A DNA stretch of 64,000 nucleotides from CAZSVE01 sp964610175 (GCA_964610175.1 CAZSVE010000003.1:3737-67736); one strand, 5' to 3'; counted from the stretch's first letter, positions 53,613 to 62,727 are shown. Numbers and translations are program-made. Notes: generated by a model not told the origin, from the letters alone.

Positions 53613-54437
53613 ATGACACCAATCGGATCGTCTCATTCCCTATCATGGGGTTCGCCATATTCAGGGTCATATTCGGGACCATATTCAAGAGGGCATGCGC
53701 CTGGATATATGCCTCCTCGCCCATGCCGATACCGTGGGCGGCCTTCGACGGCAGTGCAGGTTTTCCTGCTTCTATGCTGCGTTCTATCGTTCCTGTGTCC
53801 TATGCCGGGTCGCGCCGAGACCGATGCCTCCCCGGTGATTTTGGAGCACCTGAACCGGTTTCTCCAGGAGGTCGACACCCTGGCGGCGAATTTCGAACAG
53901 GCCCTGTTCGATGAGGAAGGGCAATCCCTGGAGGATTCCAGGGGGATTGTGTATCTGGCGCGCCCGAAACGGTTCCATTGGGCATACGAGGAACCCTATG
54001 AACAGACCATCGTGGCCGATGGGAAGCGGGTATGGTTTTATGACAAGGACATTGCCCAGGTCATCGTAAAGCCCTGGAATTCCTTTTCACCGGACACCCC
54101 CATTGCCCTCCTGACCATGGCCCGACCTTTGGAGGAGATCTTCGTTGCCAGGGAGATCGCGCCTGAGGAAATGGCCATGGGGGCGAGGTCTTCACGGCAA
54201 TGGGTCCGGTTGACGCCGAAATCCTCGGAGGCCACGTTCGTCGACATCAGGCTGGGGCTCGGCAAGGAAACCGTCGAGGTCATGGAGCTGTCCGACAGTT
54301 TCGGACAGCTAACGCGGCTTACGTTCTCGAAGGTAGTCACCAATCCGAAATTGGATCCCAAGATCTTTTCCTTCACGCCACCGGAAGGCACCGACGTGGT
54401 GGGCCTGGATGTCGAGGGTAAAAAATCGCATCCCTGA
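53613..54437 (+). CDS. lolA: Periplasmic lipoprotein carrier LolA
   Basis: A 274-residue protein. A ribosome site CAGGAG precedes the ATG at 53613. An unusual ~48-residue Ser/Gly/Pro/Arg-rich leader comes before the signal core (VQVFLLLCCVLSFLCPMPGR, cut near RAE). The mature domain matches LolA: LNRFLQEVDTLAANFEQALF, GIVYLARPKRFHWAYEEPYE, TIVADGKRVWFYDKDIAQVI and SFGQLTRLTFSKVVTNPKLD. LolA carries lipoproteins from LolCDE to LolB. In gammaproteobacteria it normally follows ftsK; here accessory genes lie between. leuS follows after 180 bases. Confidence 0.94.
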   Translation: MTPIGSSHSLSWGSPYSGSYSGPYSRGHAPGYMPPRPCRYRGRPSTAVQVFLLLCCVLSFLCPMPGRAETDASPVILEHLNRFLQEVDTLAANFEQALFDEEGQSLEDSRGIVYLARPKRFHWAYEEPYEQTIVADGKRVWFYDKDIAQVIVKPWNSFSPDTPIALLTMARPLEEIFVAREIAPEEMAMGARSSRQWVRLTPKSSEATFVDIRLGLGKETVEVMELSDSFGQLTRLTFSKVVTNPKLDPKIFSFTPPEGTDVVGLDVEGKKSHP

Positions 54438-54616
54438 CTCGGGGGACGGGGAGGACAGGATCGATACCGAATATCGGTCCGGAAGGCCCACGGGAAGGTC
54501 TCGGTGGTTGGCGCAAGTTGGCCCCGAAAAATTCCCGACATACGCCGAGAGGTTCCGCGCCGACTCTTGTTTCAGCTACTCTTACAGGAAATTCGTGAAC
54601 GCAGGATAGAAAGAAA

Positions 54617-57262
54617 ATGAAAGATCGTTACTCCCCGCAACAGATAGAAGCCCAAATACAGCAGCAGTGGGAAGCAGCCGACACATTTCGGGTCATCGAG
54701 GCCCCCGGGCGGGAAAAATTCTATTGCCTCTCCATGTTCCCATACCCCAGCGGACGCCTGCACATGGGACACGTGCGCAACTACACCATCGGGGACGTCA
54801 TCGCTCGTTACCAACGCATGTTGGGGAAAAACGTCCTGCAACCCATGGGTTGGGACGCCTTCGGCCTCCCCGCCGAAAACGCCGCCATGGCCAACCAGGT
54901 TCCCCCCGCCGCCTGGACCTACAAAAACATCGACTACATGCGCGCGCAACTAAAAAGGCTCGGGTTCGGGTACGACTGGCAGCGGGAACTTGCCACCTGC
55001 CGCCCCGACTACTACCGCTGGGAGCAATGGTTGTTCACCCGGCTTCTGGCCAAGGGCCTCGTCTACAAAAAGAGCGCCGAGGTCAATTGGGACCCGGTAG
55101 ACAAAACCGTATTGGCCAATGAACAGGTGGTGGACGGTCGTGGTTGGCGATCCGGGGCCATCGTCGAGCGCCGCGAGATCCCCCAGTGGTTTCTGCGCAT
55201 CACCGCCTATGCCGAGGAACTCCTCGCCGAGATCGACCAGCTCCATGGCTGGCCGGAGGCGGTGCGCACCATGCAAAGAAACTGGATCGGCAAATCCGAA
55301 GGGGTGGAATTCTCCCTCGCCATCCATGACGAATCACCCGGAGAAGAAGAACCCATCCGGGTCTACACCACGCGCCCGGACACCATCATGGGCGTCACCT
55401 TCGTCGCCGTATCCGCGGGACATCCCCTGGCGCGCAAGGCCGCCGAGCATGATCCCGACATCGCCGAGTTCCTCGCCGAATGCCAGCGCACCGACACCTC
55501 CGAGGCCGCCCTGGAGACCATGGAAAAACGCGGTATGCCACTCGGCATCGACGCCATCCACCCCATCACCGGTGGCAAGGTACCGGTCTGGGTCGCCAAC
55601 TTCGTGCTCCAGGGCTACGGCACCGGGGCCATCATGTCGGTACCCGCCCACGACCAGCGGGACCACGACTTCGCCCGGAAATACGGGCTTCCCATCGTGC
55701 CGGTGGTGTTTCCGAAAGATCCCCGTGACCCGGGGGGGCAAGGATCGGGCCAAAATCCGGACGTCCGGGATTGGGATTTCGAGCAATCCGCCTTCGTCGA
55801 AAAGGGCATCCTCGGGAACTCCGGCCAATTCTCCGGGCTCGACTCCAAAGAGGCCTTCGGGCGCATCGCCGACTGGCTCCAGGTGCGCGGCAAGGGGCAG
55901 CGCAAGACCAACTTTCGTCTCCGGGACTGGGGCATCTCGCGCCAGCGATACTGGGGCGCGCCCATCCCCGTCATCAACTGCCCCGCCTGCGGGGTGGTCC
56001 CGGTCCCCGACCAGGACCTCCCCGTGCTCCTCCCCGAAGACGTTCGGCTCGGCGACGGAAGCTCACCCATCAAGGGCGACCCGGCATTCTTCGAGACCAC
56101 CTGCCCCACCTGTGGCGGCAAGGCCGAGCGCGAAACCGACACCTTCGATACCTTCATGGAATCCTCCTGGTACTACGCCCGCTACGCCTGCCCCGACCAG
56201 GACCGGGCCATGCTCGATGAAAAGGCCGACTATTGGCTCCCGGTGGACCAGTACATCGGTGGCATCGAACACGCCATCCTGCATCTCCTCTACGCCCGCT
56301 TCTTCCACAAGCTATTGCGGGACGCCGGATTCGTTACCAGCAACGAACCCTTCGCCAACCTCCTCACCCAGGGCATGGTCTTGAAAGACGGCGCCAAGAT
56401 GTCCAAATCCAAGGGCAACACCGTCGACCCCGAACAGCTCATCGAAAAATACGGCGCCGACACCGTGCGCCTTTTCGTCATGTTCGCCGCCCCTCCGGAC
56501 CAGGCACTGGAATGGTCCGACAGCGCCGTCGAGGGTGCCTTCCGCTTCCTGCGTCGCCTGTGGCGGCTGGTGGCCAGTCATGTGGAGGAAAATGGTGACC
56601 GTCATTTCGGCAGGGATCGCCGGGAGCAAGTAGAAGGGACGGCAACAAACGACGCCCAAAAGGAACTGCGACGACGCATCCACGAAACCATCGTCAAGGT
56701 CAGTGACGACATCGGACGGCGCTACACCTTCAACACCGCCATCGCCGCCATCATGGAACTGGTCAATGAATTGACCCGTTGGCAGGAACGCGGGGTCCAA
56801 TCAGCATCGCCGACACCAACACCAACGCCGTCGTCGAGACCATCCCCGGAATCGTCGCCGAAATCATCCGGCGAGCCATCGGCAGAGGCCCCAAAGGCCC
56901 CAGCCGGCGAGACCTCGAAACGGGCGCTGCTCCAGGAAGGCATCGAGACCGTCGTTCTCCTCCTCTCCCCCATCGTCCCCCACATCACCGCCGCCCTGTG
57001 GCGGGAACTGGGACACCCCGAACCCATCATCGATGCCCCCTGGCCCAAGGCCGACCCCGACGCCTTGCTGCGCGACCAAATCACCCTGGTGGTGCAGGTC
57101 AAAGGTAAGCTCCGCGCTCAGGTGACCGTGGCCGCCAATGCGAGCCGGGAGGAAGTGGAACAGGCGGCGCTCGCCAATGAAAACGTCCAAAAGTTCATGG
57201 AGGGAAAGCCGGTCAGGAAGATCATCGTGGTGCCGGGGAAGTTGGTGAATGTGGTGGTGTGA
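54617..57262 (+). CDS. leuS: Leucyl-tRNA synthetase
   Basis: An 881-residue class I synthetase. HMGH (49-52) is in YPSGRLHMGHVRNYTIGDV; KMSKS appears as GAKMSKSKGNT; the leucine-specific zinc knuckle is CPACG and CPTCG. The editing domain lies between, with the GTGAIMSVPAHDQRDH stretch intact. Near residue 730 a 40-residue Pro/Ser/Thr insert (ASPTPTPTPSSRPSPESSPK) interrupts the anticodon-binding domain; it is coded by repeated ACACCAACACCAACG-like bases and is not in normal LeuS. The C-terminal LVVQVKGKLRAQVTVAANAS is normal. A diverged copy of this end lies at 62866-63070. lptE, a frequent follower, is missing. Confidence 0.97.
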   Translation: MKDRYSPQQIEAQIQQQWEAADTFRVIEAPGREKFYCLSMFPYPSGRLHMGHVRNYTIGDVIARYQRMLGKNVLQPMGWDAFGLPAENAAMANQVPPAAWTYKNIDYMRAQLKRLGFGYDWQRELATCRPDYYRWEQWLFTRLLAKGLVYKKSAEVNWDPVDKTVLANEQVVDGRGWRSGAIVERREIPQWFLRITAYAEELLAEIDQLHGWPEAVRTMQRNWIGKSEGVEFSLAIHDESPGEEEPIRVYTTRPDTIMGVTFVAVSAGHPLARKAAEHDPDIAEFLAECQRTDTSEAALETMEKRGMPLGIDAIHPITGGKVPVWVANFVLQGYGTGAIMSVPAHDQRDHDFARKYGLPIVPVVFPKDPRDPGGQGSGQNPDVRDWDFEQSAFVEKGILGNSGQFSGLDSKEAFGRIADWLQVRGKGQRKTNFRLRDWGISRQRYWGAPIPVINCPACGVVPVPDQDLPVLLPEDVRLGDGSSPIKGDPAFFETTCPTCGGKAERETDTFDTFMESSWYYARYACPDQDRAMLDEKADYWLPVDQYIGGIEHAILHLLYARFFHKLLRDAGFVTSNEPFANLLTQGMVLKDGAKMSKSKGNTVDPEQLIEKYGADTVRLFVMFAAPPDQALEWSDSAVEGAFRFLRRLWRLVASHVEENGDRHFGRDRREQVEGTATNDAQKELRRRIHETIVKVSDDIGRRYTFNTAIAAIMELVNELTRWQERGVQSASPTPTPTPSSRPSPESSPKSSGEPSAEAPKAPAGETSKRALLQEGIETVVLLLSPIVPHITAALWRELGHPEPIIDAPWPKADPDALLRDQITLVVQVKGKLRAQVTVAANASREEVEQAALANENVQKFMEGKPVRKIIVVPGKLVNVVV

Positions 57263-57302
57263 AGAGGTCGACTCTCGCGTCTTTGCGTGGAAACGAGCGA
57301 AT

Positions 57303-57824
57303 ATGAATAAGAAGCATATTTATCCGATATTGGGAGTCATTGGTTCTCTTGCATCGATAGTGGCTCTATTTTTAGCCTTTTATGGTAAGGTGGATAGTCT
57401 CGCTATAAAAATCAATGGTAACGATAACCCAATTAATGCCAATCGCATTAGTGATGTTCAAGGAAATGTAATAATAAATCAATCATCGGAAACCAATGTG
57501 ACGGGACAATTCCATGTCCCTACAAATTTGTATGGCCTTACTTATCATCAGGCTAGGAAAGAATTACTCGGGAAGGGCTGGATTCCTAATAAAAGACATT
57601 GGTTACACGGTGATACAGTCAATATGAAAAGTGGTAATGGTCCGATTTTTTGGAAAAAAGGTTATTTTGAGCTTGATTCGTGTAGTGGCACTGGCTATGC
57701 GTATTGCAGGTTTGAATTTTTTGATCCAAGCGGGAGAATTCTAGTTATCATTACGGAGGGTGAAGAATGGAGCAAGGGAGAAGATATACACGCAACAGTT
57801 GCGCGAGTGTATTTTGAGAATTGA
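57303..57824 (+). CDS. Small membrane-anchored protein of unknown function
   Basis: A 173-residue protein from the ATG at 57303. A TM helix (YPILGVIGSLASIVALFLAF) leads into an extracytoplasmic domain with NxT/NxS-rich early part (NGNDNPINANRISDVQGNVI) and a C-terminal beta-rich domain (WIPNKRHWLHGDTVNMKSGN, WKKGYFELDSCSGTGYAYCR). The GNVIINQSSETNVTG stretch resembles the linker seen in bacterial proteins that sit beside TIR/caspase-like effectors, but no effector is adjacent. Base composition is AT-richer than leuS just upstream, suggesting transfer. Confidence 0.65.
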   Translation: MNKKHIYPILGVIGSLASIVALFLAFYGKVDSLAIKINGNDNPINANRISDVQGNVIINQSSETNVTGQFHVPTNLYGLTYHQARKELLGKGWIPNKRHWLHGDTVNMKSGNGPIFWKKGYFELDSCSGTGYAYCRFEFFDPSGRILVIITEGEEWSKGEDIHATVARVYFEN

Positions 57825-57931
57825 ATCGATTATTTTTAACATGTGTGTTCAGCTAACCACGACGCTATTGTTCCCTTCGTGTCGATTAACCCATGATATT
57901 AGTCGCTGAAGACGAAAAAGTGAAAATTCAA

Positions 57932-58183
57932 ATGCCAACGATACTTGTTCTATTTGGATGGCGTCTTTTTTTCTATGCAAATGAAGGAAATGAACCTATC
58001 CATGTACATTGCCGAAAAGGAGGTATGGAATGTAAATATTGGATAGACGATGAGAATTTCGATATTCAGGAAGCGTATTCTTATGGAATGTCGACAAGGG
58101 ATAAGAAACAAATACGAAAAATAATATTCGAACACTTCGATTACATCGTGGATCAATGGAATGTTTTTCAGGAAAGGCGATAA
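57932..58183 (+). CDS. DUF4160 domain protein
   Basis: An 83-residue protein from the ATG at 57932, where DUF4160 proteins typically begin (MPTILVLFGWRLFFYANEGN). EPIHVHCRKGGMECKYWIDD is the family core. DUF4160 genes usually pair with DUF2442 genes in toxin-antitoxin-like modules; here the DUF2442 gene starts two bases after this stop. Biochemical action is not established. AT-rich like its neighbour. Confidence 0.85.
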   Translation: MPTILVLFGWRLFFYANEGNEPIHVHCRKGGMECKYWIDDENFDIQEAYSYGMSTRDKKQIRKIIFEHFDYIVDQWNVFQERR

Positions 58184-58185
58184 AG

Positions 58186-58443
58186 ATGAAAAAGTTTCAT
58201 AAAGTAGAAAATGCGCGGTTCGAAAAGGGCGTTCTCAGTCTTCGTGTCGATGACATCGACATCAGAAGAAACTTGAATGAATTATCTTCCACGCTTGCCA
58301 ATGCAAAGGAAGCGGAACAAAAAGAATTCGAGATTTCACCTTCCGGGTATGGTATCCATTGGCCTCTGATCGATGAAGATATTTCAATAGACGGCCTTCT
58401 GGGTATTGCGCATGGTCCGGGTGAGAACGAAAAGGGCGCGTAA
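58186..58443 (+). CDS. DUF2442 domain protein
   Basis: An 85-residue protein: MKKFHKVENARFEKGVLSLR, then IRRNLNELSSTLANAKEAEQ and the family ending SPSGYGIHWPLIDEDISIDG. It lies directly behind the DUF4160 gene (2-bp gap), forming a two-gene module. DUF2442 proteins are often the partner with a DNA-binding or antitoxin role, by inference from gene order in other genomes. Confidence 0.85.
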   Translation: MKKFHKVENARFEKGVLSLRVDDIDIRRNLNELSSTLANAKEAEQKEFEISPSGYGIHWPLIDEDISIDGLLGIAHGPGENEKGA

Positions 58444-58573
58444 CTTAGAAATAGAAGCGGATCACTTCCGGCTATTGAATGATGCCGGGAAACCCTATCT
58501 TTAATCCGCCGGAAGGATTCGATATCGTGGATTCCCGCAAATCGGAACCTTGCCAGGGCCGCTTGATGGCGGG

Positions 58574-58672
58574 GTTTCTTGTTCACGTATCGGAAAAAGA
58601 ATTCTGAAGAACCGATGCTGGAATTCGGACTTACCCCCTTTGGACCCTGACGCGAAGCGCTAACAAATAACA
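58574..58672 (+). repeat. Repeat C copy upstream of hicBA
   Basis: Starts GTATCGGAAAAAGAATTC and ends with CTGACGCGAAGCGCTAACAA. It lies between the DUF2442 and hicB genes; no gene is visible here. Confidence 0.7.
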
Positions 58673-58715
58673 ACATACCGGCCCCATCGATCGAGGCCCC
58701 GTCGAGGTAAAAACC

Positions 58716-58913
58716 ATGCGATACACCGTTGTGCTGGAACCATCCGAAGAGGGATACGCGGTCTCCGTGCCGGGATTGCCCGGCTGCCATTCCCAGGGAA
58801 ATACCGAGCAGGAAGCCTTGAGGAATATTTCCCATGCCGTTTATGAATATCTGGAGGTTGTCAGGGAACTGACGAATCACAAGATGGTTAGGCAAATCGA
58901 GGTTGGGGGTTGA
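58716..58913 (+). CDS. hicB: HicB-family antitoxin
   Basis: A 65-residue protein of the short HicB type: MRYTVVLEPSEEGYAVSVPG, LPGCHSQGNTEQEALRNISH and EYLEVVRELTNHKM. It neutralises the HicA mRNA interferase; longer HicB proteins also bind DNA, this one lacks a separate DNA-binding domain. hicA follows three bases later. A closely similar, frameshifted copy is at 62018-62216. Confidence 0.92.
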   Translation: MRYTVVLEPSEEGYAVSVPGLPGCHSQGNTEQEALRNISHAVYEYLEVVRELTNHKMVRQIEVGG

Positions 58914-58916
58914 ATA

Positions 58917-59129
58917 TTGCCTAAATTTGTTGGCATCAATCACCTCGATGCGGTACGGGCCTTGAAGAAGGCGGGGTTCTGGGTGGCTCGTCAGGGAAAA
59001 CATATCGTCATGACCAACGGCGCCCGAATCATCACGATTCCTCGTCATAACCCCGTCAATGCAATCACCATGGGGAATATTATTCATGACGCGGGACTGA
59101 CCAAGGAAGAATTCAAGGGGTTTTTGTGA
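58917..59129 (+). CDS. hicA: HicA-family toxin (mRNA interferase)
   Basis: A 70-residue double-stranded-RNA-binding-fold protein starting at TTG 58917 (PKFVGINHLDAVRALKKAGF). The catalytic His is in RQGKHIVMTN. The C-terminal part is IPRHNPVNAITMGNIIHDAG and LTKEEFKGFL. HicA degrades mRNA when free of HicB. The gene order hicB-hicA (antitoxin first) is the less common one. The second, interrupted copy is at 62217-62862. Confidence 0.92.
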   Translation: MPKFVGINHLDAVRALKKAGFWVARQGKHIVMTNGARIITIPRHNPVNAITMGNIIHDAGLTKEEFKGFL

Positions 59130-59226
59130 AGAAGTCTCATAGAAGGGGTAAGCGAAGTGCGTCCATCTTCATTGGTCTCTCTCCAGCTTTAATTATCGTA
59201 TCTTCATACTAGGTGAAGGTAATAGC

Positions 59227-60395
59227 ATGATGAAAAGAGTGTGCATATATTGCAATAAAGAAAAGCCGAAGGATGAATTCTCTTTAGAACATATATTTCC
59301 GGATGCATTAGGCGGAGCATTATGTTCGGATGTATTCAAAACAAGAAGGGTATGCAGGCAGTGTAATTCAATTTCCGGTCTATTCGTAGATGGCGCTCTT
59401 ATCAAGAATTTCTTTATTCAGAACGACTTGGCGGAGTCTGCGCTGAATTACATAGATCTGGAAAAACCAGCCTCCTTACCACTCAGATATATGGGACCAG
59501 TCGATAACCTTACGATAGGTGACGATTTATCATGTGATTCATGGTTTGGGCCTCATGGTGGCCTAATTTATCATAGAAGGAAAAAAGCGGATACGAAATA
59601 TGACACAATAGCAGGTGGAAATCCCATCGATAATAAGAAGTTTAGGGGCGAGATATATATCTTCGCTCAAAATGAGGACATGTATTGGAATAAAGTACTG
59701 CTATTGTCAGCATATATATATTTCAAGCATGCACGCCGTATTTCAGGAAACTTTCCAGAATCTTCGGTAACTTTTGACAATAACGGTGAACGGCCATATT
59801 TCGATGAACCCACGGAAAATGAAAAGGCGTTTTTGGAAGAGATCAAAAACATTCAAGGGAAAAAACACGAAGGGAAATTCGCTGTTCAAATAGGCTTTGA
59901 ACAACGTTTCCTGTGCAAATTGCGTTGGCTTTTGGGACCAATATACTTGGGGAGCAATTCCTTGCATCGGAATACGCGACAAATCTTAGAAACGCATTCT
60001 GGGAAAAAGATGTCAACCGAGGGAAAATACATGGTGTCGATTTTTCCCACTTCTTCAACGGTCTTGGTTCTGAATATCCTATGAAATTGTTTACCTGGGA
60101 TGGTGTCCACACTATTCTGATTTATCCGACGGACGATGTACTATTTGGGTTTATATTTCTCTTTGGGAAGAGAACGATGAGTATCCCTATCGCCAAGGAT
60201 CGGGATCTATGGAAAGATAAAATAACTCATCCCCAGGTATATGTTATATGCCAACCACTGGGTAAATTCGTCGGCCCAATCTCCCTTGGAGATTTTCCCG
60301 CCCATCGAACCGGGGATGCACCAATTAGCGAACTCGAAGAGATAGAAAAGAAGCACTTCGATCCAAGCACTTTGCCAAAGATCACTCAAGTTTAA
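59227..60395 (+). pseudogene. HNH endonuclease-like gene with a frameshift
   Basis: The first frame opens MMKRVCIYCNKEKPKDEFSL and EHIFPDALGG, with RRVCRQCNSIS: two CxxC-type pairs around E-H-I-F-P, the zinc/HNH pattern of the HNH_5-like group. Near 59905-59915 the likely frame changes: LQIALAFGTNILGEQFLASE and the following text continues to 60395 with a conserved-looking VIYP/FGKRTMSIPI region. Fused, the product would be about 390 residues. Either a real inactivating mutation or a sequencing error. It is AT-rich and lies between HicBA and an unknown gene. Confidence 0.75.
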
Positions 60396-60437
60396 CGATA
60401 TTTCCTCGTCCCCACGCCCCTTGCAGCCAGGAATCCA

Positions 60438-60959
60438 TTGTCATTAGATAGAAAAACTCCAACCCAACAGGAACCCACAACCATACCCTACCAAAACATC
60501 GACGCCTCCCTTTCTCCCGAGGATATCAAGGCCATCAAGGATGCCTTTGCGCTCATCCAGGAAAAACTCCCCTTCCTGATCAACCTGACCCCCGAGGAGC
60601 GGCGATCCTTGTTCAAGACCGGGGTCGATAGTGTCTCCTTCATCGAGAATGCCCTGAATGCCGCCCAGGACCACCCGGATATCCTTCCCGCCACGTTCAA
60701 GACCGAGGAATTGAAGGGCGATGTGGCCCTTTTCGGCGTGATGACCGACATCGGGACGATTGCCGCGTCGGTGGCATCGGAGATCGATGATACGCGTCTC
60801 GCGGTCGGCAGCGAGGCGATGGAGAAATCGACCCAAATCTATAATTACGTGAAGACGGTGGCCAAAACCACGCCGGGCCTGAAGCCGGTGGTCGACCAGT
60901 TGGGTCAGCGTTTCAAAAAAGCGGGTAGACATAAGAAACATGACGATCCTAAGGAATAA
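60438..60959 (+). CDS. Conserved hypothetical protein (helical, 173 aa)
   Basis: TTG at 60438 with CCAGGAATCC upstream gives SLDRKTPTQQEPTTIPYQNI as start. Two helical regions follow: LSPEDIKAIKDAFALIQEKL plus LPFLINLTPEERRSLFKTG, and a second around FIENALNAAQDHPDILPATF. The end is Lys/His-rich (KKAGRHKKHDDPKE). Proteins of this look occur in cyanobacteria and sulfur bacteria, but I know no function. Composition is like the genome average (unlike the AT-rich genes before it). Confidence 0.7.
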   Translation: MSLDRKTPTQQEPTTIPYQNIDASLSPEDIKAIKDAFALIQEKLPFLINLTPEERRSLFKTGVDSVSFIENALNAAQDHPDILPATFKTEELKGDVALFGVMTDIGTIAASVASEIDDTRLAVGSEAMEKSTQIYNYVKTVAKTTPGLKPVVDQLGQRFKKAGRHKKHDDPKE

Positions 60960-60999
60960 GGTCGGCGGTGGTGTTTTCAATTGGGTTGTGACCCTGGTG

Positions 61000-61230
61000 A
61001 GGCTCCAAGGTTGGGCGTTGAGGTTCGGAGCCTCTATGTCGAAGCTTGGAGCCTTAACGTTGAGGCTCAGAGGTTAAACATTGAGGCTCGGAGCTTCGAT
61101 GATGAGGCTAAAAGGTTCAACGTTGAGGCTCAGAGGTTCAATGTTGCGGTTCAGAATCTCAACGTTGAGGCTTAGAGGTTCAATTCCAAGGCTTGGAACC
61201 TCGATGATGAGGCTCCGAGCCTTAATCCCG
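61000..61230. repeat. 21-bp minisatellite, 11 units
   Basis: Eleven consecutive 21-base units aligned on AGGCTCxGAGGTTCAACGTTG, with starts at 61000, 61021, 61042 and so on to 61210. One open reading frame through it (61175 is its end) encodes a heptad pattern, EAxRFNV. Units differ from each other at a few positions each (AACGTTG, ATGATG or TTAACG variants alternate). The array directly precedes the RAYT element. Confidence 0.95.
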
Positions 61231-61307
61231 AGTTACTACTTCGACCGGCGGAAATCGCTGGCAGTCGGGCGCATTTCCAAGGTACGGTTTTTACACGCGG
61301 CTCTTCC

Positions 61308-62006
61308 TTGCCCCCCGAAGGGGCTTTTCTCATCATAGCCCAGGGTTGCCGCGAAGCGGCTACCCTGGGTAAATGGCAGGTACACAACACAACCCCAACG
61401 GGGTTGCGTCATGAAATGCCAAAAATACCGGAAACAATACCGCCATGGCACAATCCTTATCGTCCGTTTACGTGCACCTGGTGTTCTCGGTGAAAAACCG
61501 CGAGCCTTTTCTGAGGGACGCGGGGATTCGTGGGGAAATGCATGCCTTCTTGGGCGGTATCGCGAAAAGATTGAACTGCCCGCCAGTCATTACCGGAGGG
61601 ACGGAGGATCACGTTCATCTGCTGTGCCGATTGAGCCGAACCGTTTCACAAGCCGATTGCGTCAAGGAACTAAAGCGCGTCTCCGCCATTTGGATCAAAC
61701 AACGCGACCCCACGCTGGCGGGCTTTGCGTGGCAGGGAGGATACGGGGCCTTTTCGGTCAGCGCGTCCAACCTGGCGAGTGTCCGTGAATACATTGCCGA
61801 ACAGGAAGCGCATCATAAAAAATGGAATTTTCAGGACGAATACCGGGCGCTTTTGCGCAAACACGGCATTGCATGGGACGAAGGATATGTTTGGGATTGA
61901 TTATTACACAACCCCGTTGGGGTTTGTTCTCCCCTGTTTCACCCTCCCAGGGTAGCGGCTTTGCCGCAACCCTGGGCTGGATTACACAGCCTCTTCGGGG
62001 CAATAA
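61308..62006 (+). mobile_element. Complete RAYT/IS200-like element with nested inverted ends
   Basis: The transposase gene (61445-61900) is flanked symmetrically by three nested inverted pairs. The first is CCCCCCGAAGGGGC on the left and a matching TCTTCGGGGC on the right. The second is CCCAGGGTTGCCGCGAAGCG (61339-61371) facing CCAGGGTAGCGGCTTTGCCG (61949-61979). The third is CAACCCCAACGGGGTTG (61392-61408) facing AACCCCGTTGGGGTTT. Such REP-like palindromes at both ends are the hallmark of REP-associated tyrosine transposases. Confidence 0.85.
61445..61900 (+). CDS. REP-associated tyrosine transposase (RAYT, Y1 HUH transposase)
   Basis: A 151-residue Y1 transposase of the IS200/IS605 TnpA class. 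SVYVHLVFSVKNREPFLRDA is the typical opening; the HUH motif is GGTEDHVHLLCRL. The catalytic Tyr is in VREYIAEQEAHHKKW. It cuts and joins single-stranded DNA at hairpins. The protein seems full length and intact. It could mobilise its own flanking palindromes and perhaps other hairpin repeats in the genome; that last part is inference. Confidence 0.93.
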   Translation: MAQSLSSVYVHLVFSVKNREPFLRDAGIRGEMHAFLGGIAKRLNCPPVITGGTEDHVHLLCRLSRTVSQADCVKELKRVSAIWIKQRDPTLAGFAWQGGYGAFSVSASNLASVREYIAEQEAHHKKWNFQDEYRALLRKHGIAWDEGYVWD

Positions 62007-62017
62007 GGCGTAAAACC

Positions 62018-62216
62018 ATGCGACACACCGTTGTTGCTGGAACCATCCGAAGAGGGGGTTGCAGCCTTCGTGCCGGGATTGCCCGGTTGCCATTCCCAGG
62101 GAAATACCGAGCAGGAAGCCCTGAAAAATATTTCCGATGCCGTTTACGAATATCTTGAAGTCGTCAGGGAACTGACAAATTACAAGATGGCAAGGGAAAT
62201 CGAGGTTGGGGGTTGA
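62018..62216 (+). pseudogene. hicB: hicB copy 2, frameshifted by an extra T
   Basis: Compared with 58716-58913 the sequence is closely similar but CCGTTGTGCTGGAACCATCC has become CCGTTGTTGCTGGAACCATC, a one-base insertion after codon 6. The remaining sequence still encodes PSEEGVAAFVPGLPGCHSQG and EYLEVVRELTNYKM in the new frame to a normal TGA at 62216. The RAYT element ends 12 bases upstream. Confidence 0.92.
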
Positions 62217-62266
62217 ATATTGTCCAACCCAGCCGGAACCAAGGATTTTTTGTTTAACCACTTCCT

Positions 62267-62385
62267 TGTCATCTCGACCGAAGGGAGAGATCTTGTCTTT
62301 TCAGCGCGGAAGATTTCTCGCTGCGCTCGAAATGACAAACCGTGATTTTTTGATCGTTTTGTCGAAGATTCTCCCGATAATGGAT
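62267..62385. repeat. Repeat D copy inside hicA copy 2
   Basis: Left arm GTCATCTCGACCGAAGGGAG, right arm CTCGCTGCGCTCGAAATGAC, then the tail TTTTTTGATCGTTTTGTCG as at 12870-12890. Confidence 0.88.
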
Positions 62386-62461
62386 TCGTCGGGATCGATC
62401 ACCTCGACGCGGTACGAGCCTTGAACAAGGCGGGTTTCCGGATGGCTCGTCAGGGGAATTA

Positions 62462-62727
62462 CATAGCGCGGCGGAGCCGCAACCAAATTCAGTTGCCGTC
62501 CTTGGCAACTGGGTCCCGGCAATCCCTGCCGGGATGACGGGAGAGGTTGTTTTAGGCGATTGCGTGGAAATTTGCCACTTCCGTCATCCCGCCATGGATT
62601 GGCGGGACCCAGATGCCAGGGATGGCGGAAAACTACCCGTGAATTTTTCTCAAGATCACAATCGGCAGAATTTCTTCGAACAACTCCAAATGTTCGCACG
62701 GTCATGTCGATTCTCGAGGAGAAATTG
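62462..62727 (+). mobile_element. Repeat A, complete 266-bp element inside hicA copy 2
   Basis: Begins CATAGCGCGGCGGAGCCGCA and ends with GAGGAGAAATTG, the same ends as the 265-bp copy at 33956-34220 in reverse. Both internal palindromic modules are present. No clear target duplication is visible here because the neighbouring gene has changed. Confidence 0.88.
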
